Source of the DNA: Acidovorax sp. NO-1
GTDB lineage: Bacteria; Pseudomonadota; Gammaproteobacteria; Burkholderiales; Burkholderiaceae_C
Length of the DNA: 64,000 nucleotides
Assembly (NCBI RefSeq): GCF_000238595.1
Contig: NZ_AGTS01000002.1
Span: forward strand, 1-64,000
Direction: 5' to 3'
The notes under the pieces are model-generated. The model searched no databases. It saw only the letters and a list, made by a program, of their open reading frames with translations, and had not been told where the DNA came from. Made by a program: the position numbers and the translations under genes. This document shows, piece by piece, positions 26,737 through 36,318 of this stretch. Positions within the stretch are counted from its first letter, which is position 1; each line of letters begins with the position of its first letter.

Positions 26737-27303
26737 TCAGGGCAGCATGCGCGCCAGCAAGCCATCACGGTCGATGAAGTGGTGCTTGAGGGCTGCCGCA
26801 ATGTGCAGCACCACCATCCCTGCCAGCGCGTAGGCCGTCACCTGGTGCCAGGGCTTGATGGCCTCTGCGAGGCTCTCGCTCACCGGGACCAGGTCGGGCA
26901 ACTGCCAGACCCCGAGGAACACGATGGGGAACCCGGCCGCCGAGCTGTAGGCCCAACCGATCAGCGGCACCGCAAAAAACAGCGCGTAAAGCAGGTAGTG
27001 CGTGGCATGGTGGGCCAGCTTCTGCCAGCCGGGCATGGCCTGCTGCACCTTGGCTGGCAGTGCGGGGGGCCGGTGCACCAGTCGCCACACCAGGCGCAGG
27101 GCCGACAGCGCAAGCAACGTCACGCCCGCCCATTTGTGCCAGTTGTAGAGCTTGAGCCGCTGTGGCGAAAACGGCAGGCTCGTCATGTAGAGCCCCACAG
27201 CAAACAGGCCCACCAGTGCCAGGCCCAGCACCCAGTGCAAAAGCATGGCGGTGTGTGTGTACCGGGGCGCGGTGGTGGCCGTGGAAGGGGCAGTTGAAGT
27301 CAT
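26737..27303 (-). CDS. Cytochrome b561 (CybB/YceJ type)
   Basis: 188 residues from the ATG at 27303. Four transmembrane helices with haem-ligand His candidates: HTAMLLHWVLG, YNWHKWAGV, HHATHYLLYALF and WHQVTAYALAGMVVLHIAAALKHHF. It is a di-haem b-type cytochrome that may oxidise quinol or reduce superoxide. In E. coli yceJ and yceI form an operon, matching the order here with two yceI genes. An inverted repeat about 125 bases upstream may be an operator. Confidence 0.93.
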   Translation of the reverse strand: MTSTAPSTATTAPRYTHTAMLLHWVLGLALVGLFAVGLYMTSLPFSPQRLKLYNWHKWAGVTLLALSALRLVWRLVHRPPALPAKVQQAMPGWQKLAHHATHYLLYALFFAVPLIGWAYSSAAGFPIVFLGVWQLPDLVPVSESLAEAIKPWHQVTAYALAGMVVLHIAAALKHHFIDRDGLLARMLP

Positions 27304-27426
27304 CAAAAAAAAGCGTGCGTGGGTCTGGAAGGGGGAGGGGCCGGGCTCGCACAGTCGGTGCGGCGCTCAGGCGATGACGCAGTGTAGGAACCGGCGGCCC
27401 CCTGCTGCTTCAGGCAGATTGATGCC

Positions 27427-27449
27427 TCAATTCAAAAAATATGAATTGA
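27427..27449. promoter_or_regulatory. Inverted repeat upstream of the b561/YceI operon
   Basis: Perfect 8-bp arms TCAATTCA (27427-27434) and TGAATTGA (27442-27449) with an A-rich 7-base spacer in the gap before the leftward operon. The AT-rich palindrome in a GC-rich genome looks like a regulator site (MarR- or LysR-like spacing); the protein is unknown. Confidence 0.5.
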
Positions 27450-27563
27450 TGTGGCTTGAATGCTCAAAGTTCCCCAATGCTCGCGGCGCGCAGGTTGCAG
27501 CGCGGGGCCGCTGCAAGTGAAGGGGGGCTGCTCATGTGCCGCCGCGCGGCTTGTGCGGCTCAC

Positions 27564-28841
27564 CTAGCGGCTGAGCGCGGCCTTCTTCCAGGCCTCGGCC
27601 GCAGCGGCATCGTCGCCGCGCGCTTCCGCCAGCTCCGCCAGCGTACGCCAGGCGCTGGCACGCAGGCCCGCGTCGCCAAGCTGCAAGCTGGCCTGGGTGA
27701 GCAACTGCTGCGCTTTGCCCCACAGCTGGCGCTTGCGGCAGGCCATGCCTGCAAGGTATTGCAGGCGCGCATCGCGCGGGTTGGCCTGGTAGGCCGTTTC
27801 GATGCGGGCGAGCCAGGCGGGGTCGAGCTCGTCCAGACCGGACTCCAGCGCACGCACCAGTTTGAGCGCATGGTGCTCGGCCAGCGCGTCGGGCAGGTCC
27901 ACCATGCGTTCCCACACGGGCAGGAGCCACGCGCGCACCAGTGTGCCATCGCCTCCCAGGGCGGCAAGCCGCTGCGCTGCATGGATGGCCAGCTCGGGCA
28001 TGTTGCGTTCTGCGGGCTCCAGCGACATCCAGACCCGCTGCAGCTGGGCGGTGTCGTGCGCGCTGTTGATGAGCTCGATGGCCAGGCCCCGCACAATGCT
28101 TTGCGCTGCGCTGGGGGAAAACGCACGGTGCTTGGCCAGCAGCCGCGCGGTATCGAGTGCGTCCTGCGTCTGGCGCGCCAGGCGGGTGGCCTTGAGCTTG
28201 ATGCGCAGCGCCAGGGTGCGGCGCGCGGCGCCCTGTGGCAGGGCGGCCAGGCGCTCCAGGGCAGCGTCCGCATCGCGGTCGTCCAGCGACCAGCGCGCAG
28301 CGCGCATCTGGGCACCTTCGCGCATCTCCTGCTCGTTCACGCTGCCGCGCGCGGGGGCTTGCTGCAAGGCGTCCTGCAGATGGCTCTCGCGCGTGGCGCC
28401 ATCCTGCAGTGCGTGGGAGGCCTCGGCTGCAATCATGTGTGCCAGCGCGCGCAGTTGCCGCCCGTGCGGCACGGTTTCGCCGGCTGCAGCCAGCGCGTTT
28501 TCCTGCGACAGCGCGGCAACGGCTGCTTTGCGCGACCTTATGAAGCGGCCACCGAGCATGTGGGTCAGTGCGTCGAGCAATGCGGCGTGCATGGCGCGTT
28601 CTTTTTGCTGAACGCGCCAGCGGCGTGCCTGGTGGGGCAGCTCCAGCAGCGCGGCCAGCGCGCGCAGCGCGGCATAGATGGTGACAAAGCTGCCGACCAG
28701 CAGCAGCACCACCATGTTGAGAGACAGGTCGATTCGGTAAGGCGGCCAGTACAGTGTGACGGTGCCCTGGTTGTTGCCCGCGAACAGCGCTGCGGCCACG
28801 GCCACGCCAAACAACGCCAAAAGCCAAAGTGCAGCGCGCAT
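27564..28841 (-). CDS. hemY: HemY-family membrane protein
   Basis: 425 residues. Two N-terminal transmembrane segments (about 5-25, 40-65, with NNQGTVTLYWPPYRIDLSLN between) and a long TPR-like helical domain with AHMIAAEASHALQD and AAYQANPRDARLQYLAGMAC-like repeats. HemY of proteobacterial hem operons is a scaffold-like protein implicated in coordinating haem synthesis; it is not the protoporphyrinogen oxidase of Gram-positives. It is the last gene of hemCDXY. The PF07219 N-terminal domain is visible in sequence pattern only. Confidence 0.88.
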   Translation of the reverse strand: MRAALWLLALFGVAVAAALFAGNNQGTVTLYWPPYRIDLSLNMVVLLLVGSFVTIYAALRALAALLELPHQARRWRVQQKERAMHAALLDALTHMLGGRFIRSRKAAVAALSQENALAAAGETVPHGRQLRALAHMIAAEASHALQDGATRESHLQDALQQAPARGSVNEQEMREGAQMRAARWSLDDRDADAALERLAALPQGAARRTLALRIKLKATRLARQTQDALDTARLLAKHRAFSPSAAQSIVRGLAIELINSAHDTAQLQRVWMSLEPAERNMPELAIHAAQRLAALGGDGTLVRAWLLPVWERMVDLPDALAEHHALKLVRALESGLDELDPAWLARIETAYQANPRDARLQYLAGMACRKRQLWGKAQQLLTQASLQLGDAGLRASAWRTLAELAEARGDDAAAAEAWKKAALSR

Positions 28842-28935
28842 ATCAGTTCAGTTATCCATTGCGCTGCGCGCAGCCTTTAGCCAATCCAACGGCGCGCACA
28901 AGGCGAGCGCCCCCGTGGAACTGGCTTTGCCAGGC

Positions 28936-28982
28936 CACTGGGGGCGTCCCCCTTGGGGGAAGGCGCAAAGCGACTCAGGGGG
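28936..28982 (-). repeat. Post-stop GC-rich element, copy 2
   Basis: GGGGGCGTCCCCCTTGGGGG then AAGGCGCAAAGCGACTCAGG, ending 5 bases from the stop codon of hemX. It resembles the block at 100-148, which has the same position relative to a leftward stop codon. In this copy CCCCCAAGGGGG pairs exactly on the minus strand. Confidence 0.6.
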
Positions 28983-28987
28983 CATCT

Positions 28988-30109
28988 TTATCTCCCCGCA
29001 GCGGCGGTCGCCAGCGCCGACAGGGTTTCGTCCAGGCGTGGCTGCTCTGCGGCCTTGATGCTGGCCTGCGCGGTCTGCAAGGTGCTGGCGGCGTTCTGGG
29101 TGCGGCGCGAGGCCGGGTCGAAGTATTTGTTCAGGGCCACCGTGGCGGCTGCCAGATCTGCCCGGGCGGACTCGAACTGGCGGGCCAGCACCCCGAGGCG
29201 CGCGTTGAGCAGCTTGAGCTTGAGGTTCTCGCGCAGGAAGAAGGTCTGTTCGGGCGCCAGCAAGATGGCTTCGGGCTGGTCGATGCGGCTTACGCGCACC
29301 AGGCCCCGGGCCTCGTCGCGCACCACCTCCCAGCTGCGCTGCAATGCGGCTTGCCACCAGGCCATGCCCTCGGTGGCTGCCGGGGCGGTGGTGCCCGGCG
29401 CAGGGGCCGCCGCCGCAGCCGCCAGCCGGCGCGTGGCAGCAGCCTGGGCCACAGCATTGAGCACGGGCAGGTCGTCCACCTGGCGCACCAGGTCATCCAG
29501 ACGCGCCAGCAGGCCCGCGGTATCTGTGACGGTGGCACGGGTCAGGCGGTCCAGGTCGCGGCCAATGGCACGTTGCACAGGGGCCAGCCGGGGCTGGGCG
29601 GCACGTTCGATGCGCTGGTCGGCACTTTTGAGTGCGGCCACCAGCGGCTCCAGGCTGCCGGTGAGCTGTGCCTGTTGCAGCGCGAGCCGGATGGCAGATT
29701 CGATGTCCACCACCAGGTTCTCATCGCGCGAGCGTGAGAGGCTTTGCATGAGCTCTTCGAGTTGGCTGCGCTGCAAGGCCACTTCGCTCACGCGTGCTTC
29801 GGCCACCGACAGGCGGGCGGCGGTGTCGCGCACCAGTTCCTCGGCCTGGCGGGCCATGGTGCGGGCCTCGATGGCCTGCGAGCCCGCGTCGGCAGACTGC
29901 CGGGCCAGCTGTTCCTGGATGGAGCTGAGTTTTTGCCAGAGCAGACCACTGCTGACAAGCGCGGCAGCCGCTACGGCTCCCAGCAGCAGCGTCACGGCGC
30001 CACCCCGGCCGGCCGCCGGTGCAGGAGCGGCGGCAGGTGCCAGGGGCGTGGCAGGCACAGGGCTGACGGCGGGGGGGCTGGTCAGGTCGTCGGGGGGCGC
30101 GGAGCTCAT
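28988..30109 (-). CDS. hemX: HemX-family membrane protein
   Basis: 373 residues from the ATG at 30109, which overlaps the hemD stop by four bases. A Pro/Ala-rich N-terminal tail (1-35), one transmembrane helix (about 37-58) and a periplasmic coiled-coil and helical domain (LWQKLSSIQEQLARQ, QRSQLEELMQSLSRSRDE, ESAIRLALQQAQLTGS) give the HemX architecture (PF04375 type). HemX of this family is not a uroporphyrinogen methyltransferase despite that older name; it is a partner in the hem operon. The internal frame at 30313 is the hemD reading frame's neighbour and not part of this gene. Confidence 0.9.
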   Translation of the reverse strand: MSSAPPDDLTSPPAVSPVPATPLAPAAAPAPAAGRGGAVTLLLGAVAAAALVSSGLLWQKLSSIQEQLARQSADAGSQAIEARTMARQAEELVRDTAARLSVAEARVSEVALQRSQLEELMQSLSRSRDENLVVDIESAIRLALQQAQLTGSLEPLVAALKSADQRIERAAQPRLAPVQRAIGRDLDRLTRATVTDTAGLLARLDDLVRQVDDLPVLNAVAQAAATRRLAAAAAAPAPGTTAPAATEGMAWWQAALQRSWEVVRDEARGLVRVSRIDQPEAILLAPEQTFFLRENLKLKLLNARLGVLARQFESARADLAAATVALNKYFDPASRRTQNAASTLQTAQASIKAAEQPRLDETLSALATAAAGR

Positions 30110-30927
30110 GCGGCCGATTCTATCGAGGCCACCACGTCGTCCAGCGCCGGTCGGCATTCCCCCACGGTGCCAAAGCCCGCTGCGCGGGCCGCTTCGGCAA
30201 TGCGCGGGTGCGTGGCCAGTGCATGTGCGGCGCCCCAGTGCTGGCCGGGCAGGGCTTCGGCCAGGTGGGCCACGGCTTCGGAGCTGCTCAGCAGCCAGAG
30301 GGATCCGTCGCAAGCCGCCTGTTGCGCCAGCGCCACCTCGTGCGCTGAAAAGTGGGGCGCGCCGCGTTGGTAAGCCACCACAAATTCCACCATGCCACCC
30401 GCCGCTTCAATCTGGCGCGCCAGCCAGTCGCGGCCGTTGCCCTGGCTGCTGTCGTGCGCTCCCTGGGCTGTGGCAGAGCGCCCGCGCACGATCAGCACGC
30501 GGTCGCCGGGCCGGATCTGGGCGGCCACTTGCTGCCACAGCGCTTCCGAGTCGAACTGCGGCGCATCGGGCGCCGGGCCATCGATGCAGTCGGGCGGCAC
30601 GCCGGCTTGCTCCAGTGCGCGCACGGTGCCGGGGCCGGGGGCCCATGCTCTTGTTTTGATAGCTGCAAGCGCTTGACCATCAAGCGCTGGAGGCTTATTT
30701 TGTTCAAAAAAATGGACCACAGCATTGCCGCTCACAAACATCAGTGCGCGGTACTGTGCGAGCCGGGCCTGTGCCTCTCGGAGCGCCTGCACTGCCGCCG
30801 CATCACGGCAGGGGCCGATGTCGATGAGCGGCAGCGCCACGGCGGTGATACCGCGCGCGCCCAGCAGCCCCACCCACTGCGCGGCCTCGCGCGAGGGCCG
30901 CGTGACGATCACCCGTGGCGTGGGCAT
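30106..30927 (-). CDS. hemD: Uroporphyrinogen-III synthase
   Basis: 273 residues from the ATG at 30927. It cyclises hydroxymethylbilane to uroporphyrinogen [66 protein letters not shown] and [13 protein letters not shown] match the family's two-domain pattern. Residues about 74-92 (from FEQNKPP to KTR) are encoded by a copy of the dispersed palindromic repeat, in frame, in the loop between VVHFF and RAWAPG where relatives have a shorter segment. It starts 5 bases past hemC and overlaps hemX by ATGA. Confidence 0.93.
   Translation of the reverse strand: MPTPRVIVTRPSREAAQWVGLLGARGITAVALPLIDIGPCRDAAAVQALREAQARLAQYRALMFVSGNAVVHFFEQNKPPALDGQALAAIKTRAWAPGPGTVRALEQAGVPPDCIDGPAPDAPQFDSEALWQQVAAQIRPGDRVLIVRGRSATAQGAHDSSQGNGRDWLARQIEAAGGMVEFVVAYQRGAPHFSAHEVALAQQAACDGSLWLLSSSEAVAHLAEALPGQHWGAAHALATHPRIAEAARAAGFGTVGECRPALDDVVASIESAA
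30650..30712 (-). repeat. Dispersed palindromic repeat, copy 7, inside hemD
   Basis: TTTTGATAGCTGCAAGCGCTTGACCATCAAGCGCTGGAGGCTTATTTTG lies wholly in the hemD reading frame and keeps it open, coding for about 19 extra residues. Confidence 0.93.
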
Positions 30928-30932
30928 GGCAC

Positions 30933-31874
30933 TCAGTTCTGCGTGAAATCCGCGCCTCGTGCACCACCTGCTCGCAGCTGCTGCGCGATCGCATCGCCCA
31001 GGGCTTCGGCCTGGTCCAGGGTGGTGACAGCCGCACTGGCCGTTGCGCGCACCAGCGGGGCCTGCGCCTGCACGTCGCCCCAGGCGGCATCGAGCTGCAA
31101 GACACCGTTGCTGAACGTGCCGTGCGCGGCCAGCGGCATCGAGCAGCTGCCCCCCATGGCGCGGCTCACGGCGCGTTCGGCAGCCACCGTGAGCCACGTG
31201 GACTGGTGGGCCAGCGGGGCCAGTGCGGCGATGAGGTCTTGCCGGTCGCTGCGCACTTCAATGCCCAAGGCGCCCTGGCCCGCGGCGGGCAGCATGGCCG
31301 TGGGCGCAAACGTGGCGCGGATGCGGGATTCGAGCCCCAGGCGCTTGAGGCCCGCCGCCGCCAGCACGATGGCGTCGTACTGGCCTTCGTCCAGCTTGCG
31401 CAGGCGGGTGTCGAGGTTGCCACGCAGGGGCTCGATCTTCAGGTCGGGCCGCAGGGCCTGCAGCAGCACCTGGCGGCGCAGGCTGGAGGTGCCGACCACG
31501 GCGCCCTGGGGCAGGGCATCGATGTTTTCATAGCGAGGCGACACGAACGCATCGCGCGGGTCCTCGCGCTCCATAACGCAGGCCAGCGCAAAGCCCTCGG
31601 GCAGCTCCATGGGCACGTCCTTGAGCGAGTGCACGGCGATGTGGGCGCGGCCTTCTTCCAGCGCCACTTCCAGCTCCTTCACAAACAGGCCCTTGCCACC
31701 CACCTTGGACAGCGAGCGGTCCAGAATCTGGTCGCCCTTGGTCGTCATGCCCAGCAGCTCCACGGTGTGACCGCGTGCCTGAAGCAGAGCCTTCACATGC
31801 TCGGCCTGCCACAGCGCCAGGCGGCTTTCGCGGGTGGCGATGACGATATGAAGGGGGCTGCTGGAGTTGCTCAA
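30933..31874 (-). CDS. hemC: Porphobilinogen deaminase (hydroxymethylbilane synthase)
   Basis: 313 residues with a TTG start; no in-frame ATG gives the right N-terminus ([21 protein letters not shown]). Visible are [50 protein letters not shown], and the cofactor Cys C244 in [12 protein letters not shown] that holds the dipyrromethane. It joins four porphobilinogens. First gene of the hemC-hemD-hemX-hemY operon, divergent from ppc. The TTG with weak ribosome site suggests modest translation. Confidence 0.95.
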   Translation of the reverse strand: MSNSSSPLHIVIATRESRLALWQAEHVKALLQARGHTVELLGMTTKGDQILDRSLSKVGGKGLFVKELEVALEEGRAHIAVHSLKDVPMELPEGFALACVMEREDPRDAFVSPRYENIDALPQGAVVGTSSLRRQVLLQALRPDLKIEPLRGNLDTRLRKLDEGQYDAIVLAAAGLKRLGLESRIRATFAPTAMLPAAGQGALGIEVRSDRQDLIAALAPLAHQSTWLTVAAERAVSRAMGGSCSMPLAAHGTFSNGVLQLDAAWGDVQAQAPLVRATASAAVTTLDQAEALGDAIAQQLRAGGARGADFTQN

Positions 31875-32003
31875 GTTCGTAACCTGTTTGTAATCTTTCA
31901 GGGGCGGGCGATGCTAGCATGCGCCCGCACCGGGGCTGGTGCCGCCTGCGGTGATGCGGGCCTGCGGCACCGGGCCATACCTTCCATTCCCGGAGACACC
32001 TGC
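31875..32003. promoter_or_regulatory. Divergent promoter region hemC / ppc
   Basis: 129 bases containing the start regions of both genes; GGAG lies 9 bases before the ppc start codon. A GC-rich stem (GGTGCCGCCTGCGG...CCTGCGGCACC near 31935-31970) is in the ppc leader. No box is clear enough to name. Confidence 0.45.
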
Positions 32004-34793
32004 ATGAAACGATCCGACAAGGACCAGCCCCTGATCGACGACATCCGCTTGCTCGGCCGCATTCTGGGCGATGTGATCCGGGAACAGGAGGGCGTGGCGG
32101 CGTATGAGCTGGTCGAGCAGGTGCGAAAGCTCTCGGTGGCCTTCCGTCGCGATGCCGACCAGGAGGCCGACCGCGCTCTCAAGAAGCTGCTCAAGTCCCT
32201 CTCGGGCGACCAGACGGTGAGCGTGATCCGGGCCTTCACCTACTTCAGCCACCTGGCCAACCTGGCCGAAGACCGCCACCACATCCGTCGCCGCGCCGTG
32301 CACGAGCGTGCGGGCGACACGCAGGAGGGCAGCATCGAGGTCGCCCTGTCACGCCTTCGATGGGCCGGCATTGCGCCCAAGACCATCGCGCAAACGCTGG
32401 CCGGCAGCTACGTGGCGCCGGTACTCACCGCCCATCCCACCGAGGTACAGCGCAAGAGCATTCTGGACGCCGAGCGCGACATCGCCCAGCTGCTGGCCAC
32501 GCGCGACGACATCCAGGTGCGTGCCCAGCTGTACAACAGCGCCAAAGATGCGCTCACTCCGCGCGAGCTGACCGCCAACGAAGCCCAGCTACGCGCCCGC
32601 GTGGCCCAGCTGTGGCAGACGCGCCTGCTGCGCTACAGCAAGCTCACGGTGGCCGACGAGATCGAGAACGCACTCTCTTATTACGAAGCCACCTTCCTGC
32701 GCGAGATTCCCAAGATCTACGGCGACCTGGAAAACGAACTCGGCCAATACCCCGTGCACAGCTTCTTGCGCATGGGCCAGTGGATCGGCGGCGACCGCGA
32801 CGGCAACCCCAACGTGACCGCGCAAACCCTGCAATACGCCATGCGCCGCCAGGCCGATGTGGCGTTGCGCCATTACTTGACCGAAGTGCATTACCTGGGC
32901 GGCGAACTGTCGCTGTCGGCCCGCTTGGTGCAGGTGTCGGCCGAGATGGAGGCCCTGGCCCAACGCTCGCCCGACACCAACGAACACCGGCAGGACGAGC
33001 CCTACCGCCGCGCGCTCACGGGCATCTATGCGCGTCTGGCCGCATCCCTCAAGGACCTGACCGGCGGAGAGGCCGCGCGCCATGCCGTGGCCCCACAAAA
33101 TGCCTACGTCAGTGCCGACGAGTTTCTGGCCGACCTGCGTGTGATCGAAGCCTCGCTCCAATCGCACCACGGCGAAGCGCTGGCGCAAGAGCGCCTGCAC
33201 CCGCTGATCCGCGCCGTGCAGGTGTTTGGCTTTCACCTCGCCACCGTGGATTTGCGCCAAAGCTCCGACAAGCACGAAGAAGTGGTGGCCGAGCTTCTGG
33301 CCAAGTCCCGCATCGAGCCGAACTACGCGAACCTGCAAGAAGCCGCCAAGCGCGCACTGCTGATCAAACTGCTGAACGACGCGCGCCCCCTGCGAGTGGT
33401 GGGCGCCGAATACTCGGCCCATGCGCAGGGCGAGCTGGCTATCTTTGAAACCGCCCGCGTCATGCGCGAGCGCTTCGGGCACGAGGCCATCCGGCACTAC
33501 ATCATCAGCCACACCGAAACGGTGAGCGACCTGCTTGAAGTGCTGCTGCTGCAAAAGGAAGTGGGCCTGATGAATGGCACGCTCGATGCCGAATCGCGCA
33601 ACCACCTCATCGTGGTGCCCCTGTTCGAGACCATTGAAGACCTGCGCAATGCCGCGCCCATCATGCGCGAGTTCTACGCACTGCCCGGCGTGGCCGCGCT
33701 GGTGCAGCGCAGCGGCGGCGAGCAGGACATCATGCTCGGCTACAGCGACAGCAACAAGGACGGCGGCATCTTCACCAGCAACTGGGAGCTGTACCGCGCC
33801 GAAATCGCCCTCGTCGAACTCTTCGACGAACTCGCCACCAGCCATGGCATTCAGCTGCGCATGTTCCACGGCCGCGGCGGCACCGTGGGCCGGGGCGGCG
33901 GCCCCAGCTACCAGGCCATCCTGGCGCAGCCCCCCGGCACCGTGCGCGGCCAGATCCGCCTGACCGAGCAGGGCGAGGTCATCGCCTCCAAATACGCCAA
34001 CCCCGAGATCGGCCGCCGCAACCTCGAAACCCTGGTGGCCGCCACGCTGGAGGCCACGCTGCTGCAGCCCACCAAGCCTGCCACCAAGGCCTTCCTGGAT
34101 GCGGCCGCGCAGCTCTCGCTGGCCAGCATGGGCAGCTACCGAGCGCTGGTGTACGAGACGCCGGGCTTTACTGAATATTTCTTCAACTCCACCCCCATCC
34201 GCGAGATCGCCGAGCTCAACATCGGCTCGCGCCCTGCCAGCCGCAAGGCCAGCCAGAAGATCGAAGACCTGCGCGCCATCCCCTGGGGCTTCAGCTGGGG
34301 CCAGTGCCGCCTCACGCTGCCCGGCTGGTTTGGCTTCGGATCGGCGGTGGATTCGTTCATCAACGCCGAAGGCAAGGACCCCAAGGCCCAGCTGGCGCTG
34401 CTGCAGAAGATGTACCGCCAGTGGCCGTTCTTTCGCACCCTGCTGTCCAACATGGACATGGTGCTGGCCAAGAGCGACCTGGCCCTCGCCTCACGCTACA
34501 GCGAACTCGTGACCGATGCGCGTCTGCGCAAAAAGGTGTTCACCAGTATCGAGGCCGAGTGGCACCGCACGGCCGATGCACTCACCCGCATCACGGGCGA
34601 CAAGCAGCGTTTGACGCACAACACGGCGCTGGCCCGATCCATCAAGCACCGCTTTCCGTACATCGATCCGCTGCACCACTTGCAGGTGGAGCTGGTGCGC
34701 CGCTGGCGCGCTGGGCAGGGCGACGAGCGGGTGCAGACGGGGATTCATATTTCCATCAACGGGATTGCGGCAGGGCTGCGCAATACGGGTTGA
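32004..34793 (+). CDS. ppc: Phosphoenolpyruvate carboxylase
   Basis: 929 residues, slightly longer than the 880-residue enterobacterial enzyme. It carboxylates PEP to oxaloacetate to replenish the citric acid cycle. Catalytic His is H144 in [26 protein letters not shown] [33 protein letters not shown] (about 619-637), and the C-terminal NTG ending typical of the enzyme are present. Start: ATG at 32004 with GGAG upstream. Confidence 0.97.
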   Translation: MKRSDKDQPLIDDIRLLGRILGDVIREQEGVAAYELVEQVRKLSVAFRRDADQEADRALKKLLKSLSGDQTVSVIRAFTYFSHLANLAEDRHHIRRRAVHERAGDTQEGSIEVALSRLRWAGIAPKTIAQTLAGSYVAPVLTAHPTEVQRKSILDAERDIAQLLATRDDIQVRAQLYNSAKDALTPRELTANEAQLRARVAQLWQTRLLRYSKLTVADEIENALSYYEATFLREIPKIYGDLENELGQYPVHSFLRMGQWIGGDRDGNPNVTAQTLQYAMRRQADVALRHYLTEVHYLGGELSLSARLVQVSAEMEALAQRSPDTNEHRQDEPYRRALTGIYARLAASLKDLTGGEAARHAVAPQNAYVSADEFLADLRVIEASLQSHHGEALAQERLHPLIRAVQVFGFHLATVDLRQSSDKHEEVVAELLAKSRIEPNYANLQEAAKRALLIKLLNDARPLRVVGAEYSAHAQGELAIFETARVMRERFGHEAIRHYIISHTETVSDLLEVLLLQKEVGLMNGTLDAESRNHLIVVPLFETIEDLRNAAPIMREFYALPGVAALVQRSGGEQDIMLGYSDSNKDGGIFTSNWELYRAEIALVELFDELATSHGIQLRMFHGRGGTVGRGGGPSYQAILAQPPGTVRGQIRLTEQGEVIASKYANPEIGRRNLETLVAATLEATLLQPTKPATKAFLDAAAQLSLASMGSYRALVYETPGFTEYFFNSTPIREIAELNIGSRPASRKASQKIEDLRAIPWGFSWGQCRLTLPGWFGFGSAVDSFINAEGKDPKAQLALLQKMYRQWPFFRTLLSNMDMVLAKSDLALASRYSELVTDARLRKKVFTSIEAEWHRTADALTRITGDKQRLTHNTALARSIKHRFPYIDPLHHLQVELVRRWRAGQGDERVQTGIHISINGIAAGLRNTG

Positions 34794-34814
34794 TCTTTTG
34801 GGGGCGCTCAGGAT

Positions 34815-36128
34815 TCAGTCCCCCAGCAGTTCCCCCACGGCCTTCAGGTCCTCCACCCGGTCGCACACGGCCTTTACGGCCATCATCACCGGGATGCCCA
34901 GCAGCAGGCCCCACAGGCCCCACAGCCAGCCCCAGGCCAGCACGCTGACAAAAACCGCCACGGGGCTCATGCTGCTGGTGCGGCTGGTGAGCCAGGGGGT
35001 GAGCAGGTTGCCCACCAGGGTGTGGATGACCAGCGATGCACCGCCGATGGCCAGCGCCATGTCCAGGGTACCGAACTGCAGAAACGCCACCAGGGCCGAT
35101 GCGCCGGTGACCAGGGCCGAGCCGATGTAGGGTGCGAGGTTCAGCACACCGGCCACCACGCCCCACACGGCAGCGTTCTCCAGGCCCAGGGCCCAGTAGG
35201 CGACACCCGTGGCCACGCCGACCAGCACGCTGGTGACCACCTGCACCAAGAGGTAGCGCTGGATCTGGTTGGTGATGTCCTCCAGCACATGGATGGTGAT
35301 CTTGCGCCGCTCAAAGCTCGTGCCGGCGATGCGCAGCAGCTTGTTGCGAAACAGGTTGCCCGATGCCAGCGCAAAGTAGGTCAGGAACACCACCACCGTG
35401 AGCTGCCCGAGTGCGGACATCAGCCCCATCGTGCCGCTCCAGAGGTAGTCGCGGATATTGAACGGCGGGCGCTCCACCACCACGCGTTGCACCCCGCGCC
35501 GGGGCGGGCTTGCGGCGCTGCTTTCGGTGGCGGCCTGCTCGATCTGATTGGCGGCCTTTTGCACGTTATCCAGCGGGCTCGCGGTGCCGGTGCGGGTCTT
35601 CAGGCTGTCCCGCACTTTCTTGGCGGCAACAGGCAGCGAATCCACCAGTTGCACAGCGCCGTCACTGAGCGACCAGGCCGTGCTGGCCAGCCCCCCCACG
35701 ATGGCGATGAGCAGCACCCCGGCACCCAGCCAGCGGGGTACATGCCAGCGCCGCATGAATTCGACAATGGGCCGCAGCGCCGTGGTGAGCAGCAGGCTGA
35801 GCATGATGGGGATGAACACGGCGCTGGCCCAGTGCAGCAAGGCCACACTGGCAAACAGCGCCAAGAGGGCCAGCGACACATTGCGCACATCCACCGGCAT
35901 GTGGAGCATGAGCGGGCCGCTGAAAGGGGACGGCGCCACGGCGGCTTCCGCTGCGGCGCCGGGCAGCGGCGTGGGCGGGGGGACATTGGAGGAAGAGCTT
36001 TCTGCAGCCGCCGTAACCTGCGGTGGGGAAGCCGGGTCAGGTGCTGGTGCGCTGCCCTGCGCGGCAGAGGGGCCGGGCAGGGGCGCCACGGGCTGGTCGG
36101 GGGTGGTGGGGGCGGCAGGCTCGGTCAT
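34815..36128 (-). CDS. AI-2E family transporter (TqsA/YdiK-like, UPF0118)
   Basis: 437 residues. A Pro/Ala/Ser-rich cytoplasmic tail (1-70) precedes seven to eight membrane segments, including VSLALLALFASVALLHW, VFIPIMLSLLLTTALRPIV and VFVSVLAWGWLWGLWGLLLGIPVMMAVKAV, with the family loop NLAPYIGSALVTGASALVAFL. The family includes exporters of autoinducer-2 and Na+/H+ antiporter-like proteins; the substrate here is unknown. The low-complexity N-terminus is long for the family. It converges on ppc. Confidence 0.88.
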   Translation of the reverse strand: MTEPAAPTTPDQPVAPLPGPSAAQGSAPAPDPASPPQVTAAAESSSSNVPPPTPLPGAAAEAAVAPSPFSGPLMLHMPVDVRNVSLALLALFASVALLHWASAVFIPIMLSLLLTTALRPIVEFMRRWHVPRWLGAGVLLIAIVGGLASTAWSLSDGAVQLVDSLPVAAKKVRDSLKTRTGTASPLDNVQKAANQIEQAATESSAASPPRRGVQRVVVERPPFNIRDYLWSGTMGLMSALGQLTVVVFLTYFALASGNLFRNKLLRIAGTSFERRKITIHVLEDITNQIQRYLLVQVVTSVLVGVATGVAYWALGLENAAVWGVVAGVLNLAPYIGSALVTGASALVAFLQFGTLDMALAIGGASLVIHTLVGNLLTPWLTSRTSSMSPVAVFVSVLAWGWLWGLWGLLLGIPVMMAVKAVCDRVEDLKAVGELLGD

Positions 36129-36318
36129 GCGCGGATTGTGCGGCAGGCCGCAACCGCGTTGTGTAGGCGGCCACCCCAGCGCCCCGGAGGCGGCACCGAA
36201 AGCGGCGCAAACAGGGCGCTTATTGCCCGATGGCCGTTGTGCCCGGCCATTACGATGGCGCTATGCCATTGCTTTGCATGCATTTCAACCCTCTCCTGCC
36301 GCCAAAGGGTCCCTGCGC

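Noticed and set aside
28988-30109. Uroporphyrinogen-III C-methyltransferase activity for HemX
   Set aside because: No SAM-methyltransferase motif is present; the protein has one membrane helix and a coiled coil, as in HemX-family partner proteins.
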